The notes below the pieces were generated by a model, which saw only the letters and a program-made list of their open reading frames with translations, searched no databases and was not told where the DNA came from. A DNA stretch of 64,000 nt from Campylobacter anatolicus (GTDB lineage: Bacteria > Campylobacterota > Campylobacteria > Campylobacterales > Campylobacteraceae), in NCBI RefSeq assembly GCF_018145655.1, contig NZ_JAGSSY010000001.1:248001-312000 (forward strand). Reading direction: 5' to 3'. Within the stretch, counting starts at the first letter, position 1. Each line of letters opens with the position of its first letter. This document shows, piece by piece, positions 19,367 to 28,718 of the stretch. A program made the position numbers and the translations under genes.

Positions 19367-20197
19367 TCATAAAATTTCACGTATCTTTCGTGCATCACTC
19401 ATCCACTCTCTAAGCTCGTCCCAACGCTCGTCTGCGATAAGTTTTTCACACTCGCTAAGCTCATCTTTAAACATCTTTATAGAATCTATCAAATTTTGTT
19501 TATTTTGTTTAAAAATATCACTCCACATTATCGGCGAACTCTTAGCGACACGTATCATACCGCGAAATGTTGGGCCTCCAAGTGCCATAATATGCCGTTT
19601 ATCCTCTTGATTTAAAACACCATTTGCCAATGAAAATGCTATAGCGTGTGGCAAGTGCGAGATGAGACCGACGTGATGATCGTGTTCGATGGCATTCATA
19701 AATACTATCTTCATACCAAGGCAAGAGAATAGCTCTACACTGCGTTTTACGTGCTTTTCATTGCTTTCTTCAAAGTCGCATATTACAACAACTGAACCAC
19801 TATATAATGACTTAAACGCAGCATCTGGTCCTGAAAACTCAGTGCCAGCCATAGGATGAGCAGGGATGAAATTCTTACGTATGCTAAGCGGTACAGCATC
19901 TATTATCTTTTGTTTTGTTGAGCCAAGATCTATAATAGTTGTTTCATCATCAATATCTGTGAGATCTTGCACGATCGATATGATAGCTTCAACTGGAATA
20001 GCCAAAAATATAATATCGCACTTCTTTTTCATTTCCTCAAGGCTTAAAATTTCATGTATAAGTCCAAGCTCTAACGCCCTCTCACGATGTTTTTCGTTTA
20101 TATCATATCCACTGACGCAAGATATAAGCTTCTCATCTTTTAATGCAAGTCCAAGCGAACCGCCCATGAGTCCAAGTCCAATTATACCAACTTTCAT
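19367..20197 (-). CDS. tyrA: Prephenate dehydrogenase (TyrA)
   Basis: NAD(P)-dependent oxidative decarboxylation of prephenate in tyrosine synthesis. The start at 20197 (MKVGIIGLGLMGGSL) is chosen because it begins exactly at the Rossmann GxGxxG strand; an upstream in-frame extension is AT-rich and contains the promoter. Conserved 'AHPMAGTEFSGP' and 'HDHHVGLISHLPHA' carry active-site residues. That gives 276 residues. No chorismate mutase domain is fused. It is divergent from bamA across about 90 bases. Confidence 0.95.
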   Translation of the reverse strand: MKVGIIGLGLMGGSLGLALKDEKLISCVSGYDINEKHRERALELGLIHEILSLEEMKKKCDIIFLAIPVEAIISIVQDLTDIDDETTIIDLGSTKQKIIDAVPLSIRKNFIPAHPMAGTEFSGPDAAFKSLYSGSVVVICDFEESNEKHVKRSVELFSCLGMKIVFMNAIEHDHHVGLISHLPHAIAFSLANGVLNQEDKRHIMALGGPTFRGMIRVAKSSPIMWSDIFKQNKQNLIDSIKMFKDELSECEKLIADERWDELREWMSDARKIREIL

Positions 20198-20249
20198 AAA
20201 AATGCCTTTAAATTTATAAATTTTATATATTTTCAAAAATAAATATGCT

Positions 20250-20255
20250 ATTATA
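20250..20255 (-). promoter_or_regulatory. Putative -10 box for tyrA
   Basis: TATAAT on the minus strand, preceded by GC (GCTATAAT), lies about 53 bases upstream of the tyrA start at 20197. It is in the divergent tyrA-bamA spacer. Confidence 0.45.
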
Positions 20256-20262
20256 GCGACTT

Positions 20263-20268
20263 TATACT
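20263..20268 (+). promoter_or_regulatory. Putative -10 box for bamA
   Basis: TATACT lies 20 bases upstream of the bamA ATG at 20289. It sits back to back with the tyrA -10 box, so the two divergent promoters overlap closely. Confidence 0.4.
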
Positions 20269-20288
20269 CAATATTTAGGTAAAATCTT

Positions 20289-22529
20289 ATGAAAAAAAGC
20301 TTATTTTTGATTTTTTTAGCACTCAGCGGTATGTCAGCACAGACGATAAAGTCTATCAACTACAATGGACTTATACATCTATCACCAGAAGTGGCTAACG
20401 ATATTATGGGGCTTCGTGTCGGTAGAGATCTTAGTGGAGATCTAAGCGATAAAGCTATTTTAAATTTATATAAACAAGGATACTTTGACGACATTTATAT
20501 AAATGCGGATGATAATGGAAATATAGTCATAAATGTTAAAGAAAAGCCAAGTGTAGCAAGGTTGGATCTAAAAGGCGTGGTAACAAATGATAAAACCGCA
20601 ATAGAATCGCTAATAAGTATAAAACCAGGCAATATGTATGATGAGTTAACTATCGAAAAAACTAAAGAGAGAATTCGACAGTATTATGAATCTAAGGGTT
20701 ATTTTGATACGGTTGTAGACGTAGAAAAAGAGTCTGTTGCAGGTAATGATAGCTCACTATTTTTAACACTTAACATAAACCGTGGCGAAAATATGATAAT
20801 AAACAATGTACATCTAATCGGGGCCAAAGAATTTGACTATGGCGATATAGAACCCATTGTGGCAAACAAAAGTTACGAATTTATGGGCTGGATGTGGGGC
20901 AGAAATGATGGTAAAGTTAAACTCCATGAACTTCCAAATGACCCAACCAGGATCCAAGACAAATACTTTCAAAAAGGCTACTTAGACGCAACAGTATCGG
21001 CTCCTTATCTAAATGCTTCGTTCGATAACTATCAAGCTGATCTTACGTATTATATAAGCGAGGGTAAGCCTTACGATGTTGCAAAAGTCAGCATAGATGC
21101 ACCTGAGGAATTAGAACTAAACACAGAAGAAATTTTAAAAGATTTCAAGCTAAGAAGTGGCGATCGTATGAACTCAGCTAGACTTCGTCAGGATATAAAA
21201 AAGATAGATGATATGGTAGCAGATAAGGGTTATGCATTTGTCAAAGTATATCCAAAAACACAAAAATATGACGAGAATCAAACAGTAGATATAGAGTATA
21301 AAATCGAACCTGGTGAGCAAGTATATATAAGAAATGTTGAAATTTCAGGCAACGATCGTACGGTCGATCGCGTCATACGTCGTGAGCTATACCTAACAGA
21401 AGGAAATTTATATAATCGCACTGACTTGCAAGACTCAAAAGACGCCCTAAAAAGGACAAGTTACTTCGAAGATGTTGATATAAAAGAAGAGAGAGTGGAC
21501 AAAAATACAATCGATCTAAAGGTCGAGGTAAAAGAGGCTTCAACTGGTTCTATAAGCGGTGGTATAGGTTATGGTAGCTCTGACGGATTGCTATTAAGTG
21601 CTTCAGTGTCTGATACAAATATTTTTGGCTCTGGTCTTCAAGGCACTATAAGCATAGACAAAAGCGATGATGAACTTTCTGGGCAAATAGGTCTTACTAA
21701 TCCTAGAATTTTTGATAGTGACTATAGCCTTGGTGGCACAATATATGCCAATGACTATGACTGGGATAGCTACGATGAAAAATCATATGGCTTTACTACC
21801 ACACTTGGTAAAAAACTCACTAGAAATTTAAGTGCATCCATTACATATATGATAGAGCAAAGCAAGATCGAAGGGCTACGTAAAGTCTTAAAAGAAGAGG
21901 TCGGCTATAAAGATGGCTCAAACATAAAAAGCTCTATCATACCAGCTATAGCATATAACAGCACAGATGATTACTATTTGCCACGTAGGGGTATCTTAGC
22001 TAGCACATCATTTGAATTTGCTGGACTCGGCGGAGATGAAGAATTTCTAAAAAATCGCACAAGTTTTAACTACTATTTTGGACTTAGAGAGTATATCGAC
22101 TACGACCTTATTTTAAGGTATAAATCAAGTTTTGCTAAAATTTGGAATCGTGGATATGTACCTATCAACGAGAAGCTATATCTTGGAGGTATAAGAAATT
22201 TACGCGGATATGAGAGCAGAACAGTCTCTCCAAAAGTCAGAGCTTCTGATCTTACTTGGTATGAAACAGGTGGTGAAATATCATTTAACAACTCATTTGA
22301 GATAAGCTTTCCGCTTATCGAACGTGTTAAAATGAGAGGCGTATTGTTTTATGATTATGGGATGATCGGCGAAACTGATCTTGATGAGATCAAACGCTCA
22401 TCGACTGGTATTGGTATAGAGTGGATAACACCGATCGGACCGCTGCAGCTGATATTTGCCAAAGCACTTGATAAAAAATATAACGACGAGACAAACTCTT
22501 TTGAATTTACTATCGGAAGACGCTTTTAA
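20289..22529 (+). CDS. bamA: Outer-membrane protein assembly factor BamA
   Basis: Essential insertase for beta-barrel outer-membrane proteins. The 746 residues start with a cleavable signal peptide (about 1-18, ending 'SGMSAQ'). Five POTRA repeats follow (about 20-400), then the 16-strand barrel (about 420-746), ending in the aromatic C-terminal signature 'FEFTIGRRF'. The conserved 'LYLGGIRNLRGYESR' (VRGF/Y-type lid-loop motif) is at about 640-652. A strong hairpin terminator follows. From memory suhB lies downstream in C. jejuni; here accD follows directly. Confidence 0.97.
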   Translation: MKKSLFLIFLALSGMSAQTIKSINYNGLIHLSPEVANDIMGLRVGRDLSGDLSDKAILNLYKQGYFDDIYINADDNGNIVINVKEKPSVARLDLKGVVTNDKTAIESLISIKPGNMYDELTIEKTKERIRQYYESKGYFDTVVDVEKESVAGNDSSLFLTLNINRGENMIINNVHLIGAKEFDYGDIEPIVANKSYEFMGWMWGRNDGKVKLHELPNDPTRIQDKYFQKGYLDATVSAPYLNASFDNYQADLTYYISEGKPYDVAKVSIDAPEELELNTEEILKDFKLRSGDRMNSARLRQDIKKIDDMVADKGYAFVKVYPKTQKYDENQTVDIEYKIEPGEQVYIRNVEISGNDRTVDRVIRRELYLTEGNLYNRTDLQDSKDALKRTSYFEDVDIKEERVDKNTIDLKVEVKEASTGSISGGIGYGSSDGLLLSASVSDTNIFGSGLQGTISIDKSDDELSGQIGLTNPRIFDSDYSLGGTIYANDYDWDSYDEKSYGFTTTLGKKLTRNLSASITYMIEQSKIEGLRKVLKEEVGYKDGSNIKSSIIPAIAYNSTDDYYLPRRGILASTSFEFAGLGGDEEFLKNRTSFNYYFGLREYIDYDLILRYKSSFAKIWNRGYVPINEKLYLGGIRNLRGYESRTVSPKVRASDLTWYETGGEISFNNSFEISFPLIERVKMRGVLFYDYGMIGETDLDEIKRSSTGIGIEWITPIGPLQLIFAKALDKKYNDETNSFEFTIGRRF

Positions 22530-22544
22530 TCTTTTTAAATTTAT

Positions 22545-22571
22545 GGTGCAAGGGTTTTCTTGCACCTTTTT
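22545..22571 (+). terminator. Rho-independent terminator after bamA
   Basis: GGTGCAAG (22545-22552) pairs with CTTGCACC (22559-22566) around a 6-base loop, followed by TTTTT. An 8-bp GC-containing stem with a T tail is a textbook terminator and separates bamA from the accD promoter. Confidence 0.9.
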
Positions 22572-22615
22572 ATACTAAAAATCTCCATATAAGAAAAAAT
22601 AAGGTGAAGTTTAGA

Positions 22616-22621
22616 TATAAT
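22616..22621 (+). promoter_or_regulatory. Putative -10 box for the accD operon
   Basis: TATAAT within TTAGATATAATCG lies about 32 bases upstream of the chosen accD start at 22653 and just after the bamA terminator. It is a plausible housekeeping promoter for accD-rlmH-dksA and beyond. Confidence 0.6.
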
Positions 22622-22652
22622 CGAGCAATTTTTCTTAATGAGCAGGTTAGAT

Positions 22653-23594
22653 ATGAATTTTTCTGATATATTTTCTAAAATAAGAAAAGCACAACCACGT
22701 CCAGAAGAGGCACCGACGCATTGGGTAAAATGCGATAGTTGCCATTCATTGATGTATTATAAAGAGGTTGAAGCGTGTTTTAACGTATGTCCAAAATGTG
22801 GTTATCATATGAGATTAAAGCCTATTGATCGTATAAATTTACTATGTGATGAAGGCAGTTTTGTAGAGCTTAATACAAATTTAAAACCAACCGATCCGTT
22901 AAATTTCGTAGATAAAAAATCATATAAAAAACGTATAACCGAAAGCAAAGAAAAAACTGGACGAACTAGCTCCGTGATATGCGGTGAAGGCAAATGTAAT
23001 GGAATTAACATTCAACTTGTTGTTTTTGACTTTAACTTTATGGGTGGCTCACTAGCTTCGGTAGAGGGCGAAAAGATCGTTCGTGCAATCAAACGCTCTA
23101 TCAAAAAGCAAGAGCCACTTATAATTATAAGTGCATCTGGCGGTGCAAGAATGCAAGAGAGTACCTTTTCACTTATGCAAATGTCTAAAACCTCGGCTGC
23201 ACTTAAACTACTTGATGAGGCAAAAGTACCTTATATATCGATACTTACAGATCCGACTATGGGTGGCGTAAGTGCCTCATTTGCTTGGTTGGGCGATATT
23301 ATTATTGCTGAGCCTGGTGCCCTCATAGGATTTGCTGGGCAACGCGTTATAAAGCAAACTATCGGCTCAGATCTACCAGAAGGCTTTCAAAGATCTGAGT
23401 TTTTGCTAGAACATGGGCTTATAGATGCTATCGTGCCACGAAATGAGCATAAAAAATTTATAAGCGATATGCTCAATTTGCTTGATAACAAACAAAAAAA
23501 TACCATCAAAGATAGTAAAATTCAATTAGATCTGGATGATTACGAAAAATCAAACAATAAGCCGTTTGAGCTGAAGCTAAAGAGCAAAGGTTAA
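22653..23594 (+). CDS. accD: Acetyl-CoA carboxylase carboxyltransferase subunit beta (AccD)
   Basis: The beta subunit of the carboxyltransferase that makes malonyl-CoA for fatty-acid synthesis. The N-terminal zinc finger has four Cys in 'VKCDSCHS' and '[10 protein letters not shown]'. The crotonase-fold domain has '[12 protein letters not shown]', '[11 protein letters not shown]' and '[18 protein letters not shown]'. The start at 22653 (MNFSDIF) is preferred over 22638 because it matches family N-termini and has GCAGG at suitable spacing. The resulting 313 residues are normal. Confidence 0.96.
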   Translation: MNFSDIFSKIRKAQPRPEEAPTHWVKCDSCHSLMYYKEVEACFNVCPKCGYHMRLKPIDRINLLCDEGSFVELNTNLKPTDPLNFVDKKSYKKRITESKEKTGRTSSVICGEGKCNGINIQLVVFDFNFMGGSLASVEGEKIVRAIKRSIKKQEPLIIISASGGARMQESTFSLMQMSKTSAALKLLDEAKVPYISILTDPTMGGVSASFAWLGDIIIAEPGALIGFAGQRVIKQTIGSDLPEGFQRSEFLLEHGLIDAIVPRNEHKKFISDMLNLLDNKQKNTIKDSKIQLDLDDYEKSNNKPFELKLKSKG

Positions 23595-23598
23595 GTCG

Positions 23599-24054
23599 TT
23601 GGAAATTTCTGTATTTAGTATACAAAAATCACGTGCAGATATCTTTGAAAATGAGATAAAAGAGTATATAAAAATGTCTGCCAAATTTGCTAATATAAAC
23701 GATAAGATTATATTTAGCGACAAGATAGCAAAGGCACAAACCTTGGGACGTTTAGAGGCGTTAAGTGCCTACAATGAAGTTTATGAGCCAAATTTAAAAG
23801 GTTTTTGCATCGCACTTGATGAACGTGGAGAGTCGCTAGATAGCTATAAATTTGCCAAAATTTTTGAAAATAACGCTCAAATAAATTTTTTTATAGGTGG
23901 AGCTTATGGGCTTAGCGATGAGCTAAAGCAAAAGATGCAAAGAGTCATTAGTCTTAGCAAAATGACAATAGCCCACAAGATAGCAAAGCTCGTACTTTTT
24001 GAGCAAATTTTTAGAGGGCTTTGCATAAACGCAAACCATCCATATCACAAATAA
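23599..24054 (+). CDS. rlmH: 23S rRNA pseudouridine1915 N3-methyltransferase (RlmH)
   Basis: A SPOUT methyltransferase acting on the assembled ribosome. The 151 residues show '[21 protein letters not shown]', the glycine-rich '[14 protein letters not shown]' trefoil-knot loop and '[24 protein letters not shown]', all typical of the YbeA/RlmH family. The start is TTG at 23599, four bases after the accD stop; no ATG fits the conserved N-terminus. Confidence 0.94.
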   Translation: MEISVFSIQKSRADIFENEIKEYIKMSAKFANINDKIIFSDKIAKAQTLGRLEALSAYNEVYEPNLKGFCIALDERGESLDSYKFAKIFENNAQINFFIGGAYGLSDELKQKMQRVISLSKMTIAHKIAKLVLFEQIFRGLCINANHPYHK

Positions 24055-24062
24055 GGAATCAA

Positions 24063-24419
24063 ATGACGCAAAATGAGTTAGAATTTTTCAAAAAACTTCT
24101 TGAAGAGAGAAAAAATCAAATCAAAAAAAATATAGACGACGCTTCTCGTGAAGTCAGCGGGCTTCGTGATAGTGGTGCTAGTGATGAGTTTGATATAGCT
24201 TCGATAAACACAGATCAACTAATCGAACAATCAATATCTACACAACAAAGAGCTGAGCTAAACGAAATAGATACATCTTTAAACAAAATAGCAAACAAGA
24301 CTTATGGGATATGCGAAATGTGCGAAGAGGATATAGGTATAGCTCGTCTAAAAGTCAAGCCACATGCTAGATACTGTATAACGTGTAGAGAGATCGTAGA
24401 AAAAACATCTAAAATTTAA
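24063..24419 (+). CDS. dksA: DksA/TraR-type C4 zinc-finger transcription factor
   Basis: An RNA polymerase secondary-channel regulator that acts with ppGpp. The 118 residues carry an N-terminal coiled coil and a C-terminal C4 zinc finger formed by 'CEMCEEDIG' and 'CITCREI'. The motif 'GASDEFDIAS' places Asp residues at the coiled-coil tip, as in DksA. ATG at 24063 is chosen for its AAGGAAT ribosome site; an upstream in-frame ATG lies inside rlmH. Campylobacter DksA is known to affect stress response and virulence. Confidence 0.92.
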   Translation: MTQNELEFFKKLLEERKNQIKKNIDDASREVSGLRDSGASDEFDIASINTDQLIEQSISTQQRAELNEIDTSLNKIANKTYGICEMCEEDIGIARLKVKPHARYCITCREIVEKTSKI

Positions 24420-24428
24420 AGGAATGGT

Positions 24429-25433
24429 ATGAAAACGAGAAAATTTCTTATTTATTCTATCGTGTATATATGTTTGGTTGGAATTTTAACCTATTCGCTT
24501 AACAACACTGAGTATTCGTCACCTGAAATTTTAGGATTTTCAATGACAATGCCGATCGCCGCGTGGGTCGTGTTACCGTTAATAGTTTTTGCACTACTTG
24601 CACTATTTCATATGCTTTTTAATAGTTTTAATATATATCGAAATAAACAAAACATCAAAAAAGACAAACAGCTCTATAATGATATGATAAAAGAAATTTT
24701 ACTTGGACTAGAGTCAAACAAAGAGTTTAAAACCGATCTTTTCAAAACTGCTTCTCAAACTCTTAAAGTGCTATCACCTTGGGGTAATTACAAAGATTTA
24801 AGTGTAGAAAATATCGATATAGCCAACATAATACAAATAATAAGAAACATCAAAAATGGCGAAGTGGTTGATCTTAAAAAATTTAAATTACCAAAAGACA
24901 ATGCTTTAAGTGTGCAAAATGAGCTAAACAAGATAGAAAAATTGCCAAATTATTATATGGAAATTTTAAAAAACTCAAACGATCTAAACGATGTTTTATC
25001 TCGCACAGCATTTAATAAACTACTAAAAATCGCCCCTTACACAGAGATAAAAAAGCTAAATTCAGATATGAGTGCAGATGAGAGAATGCTCGTGCTAAAT
25101 CGTTTTATAAATGATGAGATGGATATAAGCCCTGATGAAATTTATGAGCTTTTAGACGATGCCAAGATGACAAAAGCACAATACACAAAAGCGGCAATTA
25201 TGCTAAAAAATAAGCTAAAACCTGATGCATTTATGAGTATATTTGAAAAGCTTAAAAATACTCACGCTGATGCAGACGAGGCTTATATATACGCACTTTA
25301 TGAGCTACAAATGCTAGATCAAGCCAGGGAAGCACTAGATAATAGCGACATTGATGACTTTAAAGAGCTAAAAACACTTATATTTTTACGAGATAGTGGC
25401 AAAAACGTATCAACATCAATATTTTTTAAATGA
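24429..25433 (+). CDS. Membrane protein of unknown function (dksA-dusB interval)
   Basis: A 334-residue protein with two transmembrane segments near the N-terminus (about 6-24 and 39-61) and a long helical cytoplasmic part (65-334) rich in Lys, Asp and Leu, possibly alpha-solenoid. No catalytic motif was recognised. C. jejuni has a similar gene at the same place (Cj0124c from memory). It starts 9 bases after dksA and overlaps dusB by 4 bases, so it is part of the same operon. Confidence 0.85.
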   Translation: MKTRKFLIYSIVYICLVGILTYSLNNTEYSSPEILGFSMTMPIAAWVVLPLIVFALLALFHMLFNSFNIYRNKQNIKKDKQLYNDMIKEILLGLESNKEFKTDLFKTASQTLKVLSPWGNYKDLSVENIDIANIIQIIRNIKNGEVVDLKKFKLPKDNALSVQNELNKIEKLPNYYMEILKNSNDLNDVLSRTAFNKLLKIAPYTEIKKLNSDMSADERMLVLNRFINDEMDISPDEIYELLDDAKMTKAQYTKAAIMLKNKLKPDAFMSIFEKLKNTHADADEAYIYALYELQMLDQAREALDNSDIDDFKELKTLIFLRDSGKNVSTSIFFK

Positions 25434-26353
25434 TAGATTTTAGTAAAAAGCCACTATTTTTAGCACCTTTGGCAGGTTTTTCAGATCTGCCACTTCGTAG
25501 TGTAGTGAAAAAATTTGGTTGCGACGTTACTATAAGTGAGATGATAAGTGCAAACGCTCTTGTATATGAAAGTAGTGCAAAGACACTTGAAATGGTCAAA
25601 AAATCTCCAAATGAGATACCATATATCGTCCAAATCGCTGGAAATGATATACAAAATATCAAAAAAGCAGTGCAAATTATAAATAAATTTGATGGTATTG
25701 ACGGCATAGATCTAAACTGTGGCTGTCCAGTGCCAAAGGTCATAAAACAATGTGCAGGATCGGCATTACTAAATGATTTAGATCATCTAAAACGCATAGT
25801 TGAGACTATAAAAAAGACATCAAATAAAAGCTCTACGAGCGTGAAGATTAGGCTTGGATTTAATGACAAAAACCAAATTGCAATTGCAAAAGCTTGTGAA
25901 GACGCAGGAGCCGATTACATTGCGATACACGGACGCACTAAGGCTGGTGGATATAGTGCCGTGGTTGATTATAATGCAATAGCTCAAGCAAAAGCAAATG
26001 TAAAGATCCCTGTCATCGCAAATGGTGATATAAACGCACAGAATGCTAATGAAATTTTAAAAATAACAAACTGCGATGCGATTATGATAGGACGAGCAAG
26101 CATAGGCAACCCGTGGATATTTGCTGAGATCAAAAATGGCACAAGTGTTAGTAATGAGTTAAAACGTGAGATAATCTTGGCACATTTTGATGCGATGATC
26201 GCACACTATGGCGAACATGGGGCAAATATATTTCGCAAACACCTACATCAATACAGCAAAGGACATGAGGGTGCAACAGCATTTCGTAATGAGATAAATC
26301 ACATTAATAACACTAATATTATGCGTGATCTTATAAAGGGATTTTTTGCTTAG
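25430..26353 (+). CDS. dusB: tRNA-dihydrouridine synthase (DusB type)
   Basis: An FMN-dependent reductase converting uridine to dihydrouridine in tRNA. The 307 residues form a TIM barrel with 'FLAPLAGFSDLPLR' at the start, the catalytic Cys in 'DLNCGCPVPKV', the Lys/Arg pair in 'VKIRLGF', 'IAIHGRTKAGGYS' (FMN phosphate region) and 'IPVIANGDI', 'AIMIGRASIGNPWIF'. It is coupled upstream to the membrane-protein gene and followed without spacing by recO. Confidence 0.95.
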   Translation: MIDFSKKPLFLAPLAGFSDLPLRSVVKKFGCDVTISEMISANALVYESSAKTLEMVKKSPNEIPYIVQIAGNDIQNIKKAVQIINKFDGIDGIDLNCGCPVPKVIKQCAGSALLNDLDHLKRIVETIKKTSNKSSTSVKIRLGFNDKNQIAIAKACEDAGADYIAIHGRTKAGGYSAVVDYNAIAQAKANVKIPVIANGDINAQNANEILKITNCDAIMIGRASIGNPWIFAEIKNGTSVSNELKREIILAHFDAMIAHYGEHGANIFRKHLHQYSKGHEGATAFRNEINHINNTNIMRDLIKGFFA

Positions 26354-26968
26354 ATGCAAGGCTTTATCATACGCACACAAAAGGTCAAAGACGAAGATCT
26401 AATCGTTTATATACTCACGCGACAATATTTGGTTAAATCTTACCGATTTTATGGAGCAAGGCATTCTAGCGTGATGACTGGATATAAGATCGACTTTGAG
26501 CTTATAGAAAATACAAATTTCCTACCGCAGCTTAAAAATGTTATGCATCTTGGCTATAAATGGCTGATAGATCGAGATAGACTCATCATCTGGCAACAAC
26601 TTATGCGATTGCTCTACGAACACTTAAAAGATGTGGATAGTATAGATGAAATTTATTTTAACGAGCTTGATCTGTGTGCTAAATGCTTTGAACTAGCCAA
26701 CCCTAAACGTCTTATCATTGAAAGTTATATCAAAATCTTAGAGTTTGAAGGGAGATTGCATTCTGAGCTTGAGTGTTTTGTTTGCGATGAGCCGATCTAT
26801 GATATCGTCTCGCTCACACGTGGCTTTCTACCATCGCATCCGCACTGTCTAAATAAGAGCAAATTTTATAGAACGAAGATAGAAAATTTATTTGACACAA
26901 AAAGCACTATAGAGCTTGATGACGATGATATAAATACACTTTATAAAATTATTTTAGATGGGTTTTAA
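26354..26968 (+). CDS. recO: RecO-family DNA repair protein
   Basis: Recombination mediator that loads RecA with RecR. The 204 residues have an N-terminal OB-like domain ('GFIIRTQKVKDEDLIVYILT') and a helical domain with a Cys pair in 'ECFVCDEPIYD' plus a later 'PHCL', which could be a reduced zinc site. It is short for RecO, as Campylobacter forms are. The ATG at 26354 follows the dusB TAG directly. The 3' end meets the DprA-like pseudogene tail-to-tail at about 26965. Confidence 0.85.
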   Translation: MQGFIIRTQKVKDEDLIVYILTRQYLVKSYRFYGARHSSVMTGYKIDFELIENTNFLPQLKNVMHLGYKWLIDRDRLIIWQQLMRLLYEHLKDVDSIDEIYFNELDLCAKCFELANPKRLIIESYIKILEFEGRLHSELECFVCDEPIYDIVSLTRGFLPSHPHCLNKSKFYRTKIENLFDTKSTIELDDDDINTLYKIILDGF

Positions 26969-27988
26969 TATCTTAAAAATTTAACAAAAGCATACACTAT
27001 TTTTTTTGTATTAGTATCATCAAAAATTTTAAAATTACATGATGTCCTATTAATATCAGAAATCTTGAGTATCCTAAGCTTTTGCTTTTCTTATTCTATT
27101 ATCTCGGTGTTTAGATTAAATTCCTGCGTATAGCTTAAATTTCTATCATACATCACTGCTCTTTTTATCTCATACTCTTTTGCCTTTTGCATTGCGTGAC
27201 GAGAACCACTATCAAGTTTCTTATTCATCAACGTATCTTCTTTAGAATAACTAGCACTTAATACGACCATATCGCTAAACATAGCTTGTAATCTATCACG
27301 TTTTATAAATCTAGCTATCTGTTCTTGCTTTGATCGTGCATCTTGATAGTATTCACTTATTAATAACCCTCCATTTAATACTATATCCTTTGCAAGTTCA
27401 TTATTTTCTTTTGGTATGATATTTTTAAGGTGCTTGGCAATATTGCTATCGTGCTTACATTATTTTTGATAGCTTGTTTGTGTGCTATTGTATCACATCC
27501 AATAACCAGTCCACTAACTATAACAGCATTATATTTAGCAAACTCTGCAACAACGGCACTTTCTAACTTTTCAATATCCGCACCAAGTGTCGTTAGTACA
27601 ATAATGGCATATTTATATCATTTTCTAGCAAACTCAAGTCTCCTTTATAAAACAAAACCACAGGAAATTCACTCAATGATATAGCATTACTATTTCTATT
27701 TGCACTCTTTTTTGTATCACAAAAAATAGAATTTTTCTCATTATTTTCTATTTTTACACAGAAATTTTCATCTCCAAATGCAATGTAGTCATCAATACAA
27801 TCAGACAAGAGTTCTATTTTATATTTAATTTCATCTTTTTGTCTACAAATTTATCAATATCTAATTTTAATCCTTTCTTATCAAAAAGATAAATTAAGTC
27901 TCTGTCGCCCATATTGCTTTTATAATTTTTCAATATTCAAGCATTACCTATATCTTTATATATTTAAAGTATTATTTGTATATTTCAC
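26965..27988 (-). pseudogene. Broken DprA/Smf-like (SLOG-fold) nucleotide-binding protein gene
   Basis: Reading the minus strand through disruptions gives a DprA-like protein. The largest clean stretch (about 27600-27094) contains 'NAVIVSGLVIGCDTIAH', 'AILPSTLKNIIPKENNELA', 'NGGLLISEY', 'RDRLQAMFSDMVVLSA' and 'DSGSRHAMQKAKEYE', a recognisable SLOG/Smf sequence. Disruptions are a TAA at 27091-27093 with about 42 more in-frame codons beyond it, a frameshift near 27605-27615, another near 27800-27840, and a TGA at 27937-27939. A GTG with AAAAGG upstream at 27988 is the likely old start. Such stand-alone DprA-like proteins occur in accessory and conflict loci rather than as housekeeping dprA. Confidence 0.8.
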
Positions 27989-28001
27989 CTATTATCCTTT
28001 T

Positions 28002-28400
28002 TTAATAGTTTTTGCTATAGTATAAAAATATTATAACCGACGTCTAACAATGCCTGTAAGCAATTGTCGACATTTACATTTTTTGCATATATGTCATCTA
28101 TGTATTTTTTAACACATTTATAAAATCTGGATTATTTGATTTCCCATATCCTACATACTCCAAACCATAATAACCAATAATATTTTTATGCAAATAATCA
28201 TTTCTATATTTTTAAACTTTTATAATATTTTTTCTTGGTATATTTGCAAAAACTGCATTTCTTATCTCATTATTATCATTTTCAAAAACTATAATATTGT
28301 TTGAATTAAAGCTAAAATGATTTATAAATTTTTATATTTATTACCACTATAATTACAATAAATATGTGAAAATAGATGAAAAATATTATGAAATTTTAGC
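28002..28400 (-). pseudogene. Broken phosphoribosyltransferase-like gene upstream of the DprA-like pseudogene
   Basis: The minus strand reads, with at least two frameshifts and one TAA, as 'NNIIVFENDNNEIRNAVFA', 'IIGYYGLEYVGYGKSNNPDF' and 'YIDDIYAKNVNVDNCLQALL'. The last segment lines up with the type I phosphoribosyltransferase PRPP loop (hydrophobic-D-D-I followed by a T/G-rich turn and a helix), but the turn residues are not the usual TTG/TGxT. It ends at about 28002, 14 bases before the DprA-like start, so the two were probably one operon. The 5' boundary is uncertain. Confidence 0.55.
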
Positions 28401-28718
28401 AACTTGCGAGTTCTCTTTTTATTTGCGTTAGTTAGCAATATGATTTTGTTTAAAATTTGAGATTTTATCATTAATATAATTTATTTTTGTGTAAGCAAGA
28501 TAGTCACTATAAATTTTTCTTTTTAAATTTATAATCTTAAAATATTTATTTGGTTTTATATAATAAAAGTATATTTTAATTTTTTGTTATAAACGTTAAT
28601 TTTTGAGAGGGAAGAGCCTAACACTTTTAAGATAGCTTCCCTATAAGTAAAAAATTGACTTCATTTCAAAAACTAAAATTTTATCTTTTTATGTATCTAA
28701 GCCATTAATCATAGTAAT
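28401..28718. other. AT-rich interval, no gene seen
   Basis: Very AT-rich, with many stops in every frame. The only structure noted is an inverted repeat, AGGGAAG at 28608-28614 and CTTCCCT at 28636-28642, with a 21-base loop and no clear T tail. It might be a weak terminator for the ttcA-end of the minus-strand superoperon. Confidence 0.35.

Noticed and set aside
20198-20359. Longer tyrA with a 54-residue N-terminal extension
   Set aside because: The extension is AT-rich, overlaps the divergent promoters and precedes the Rossmann start where family members begin.
27430-27684. Plus-strand hydrophobic frame in the recO-ttcA interval
   Set aside because: It is antisense to the DprA-like pseudogene, whose minus-strand reading is clearly homologous to a known family.
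28608-28642. Inverted repeat AGGGAAG/CTTCCCT as a terminator for ttcA
   Set aside because: The 21-base loop and lack of a T tract make it weak; noted only within the gene-free interval entry.
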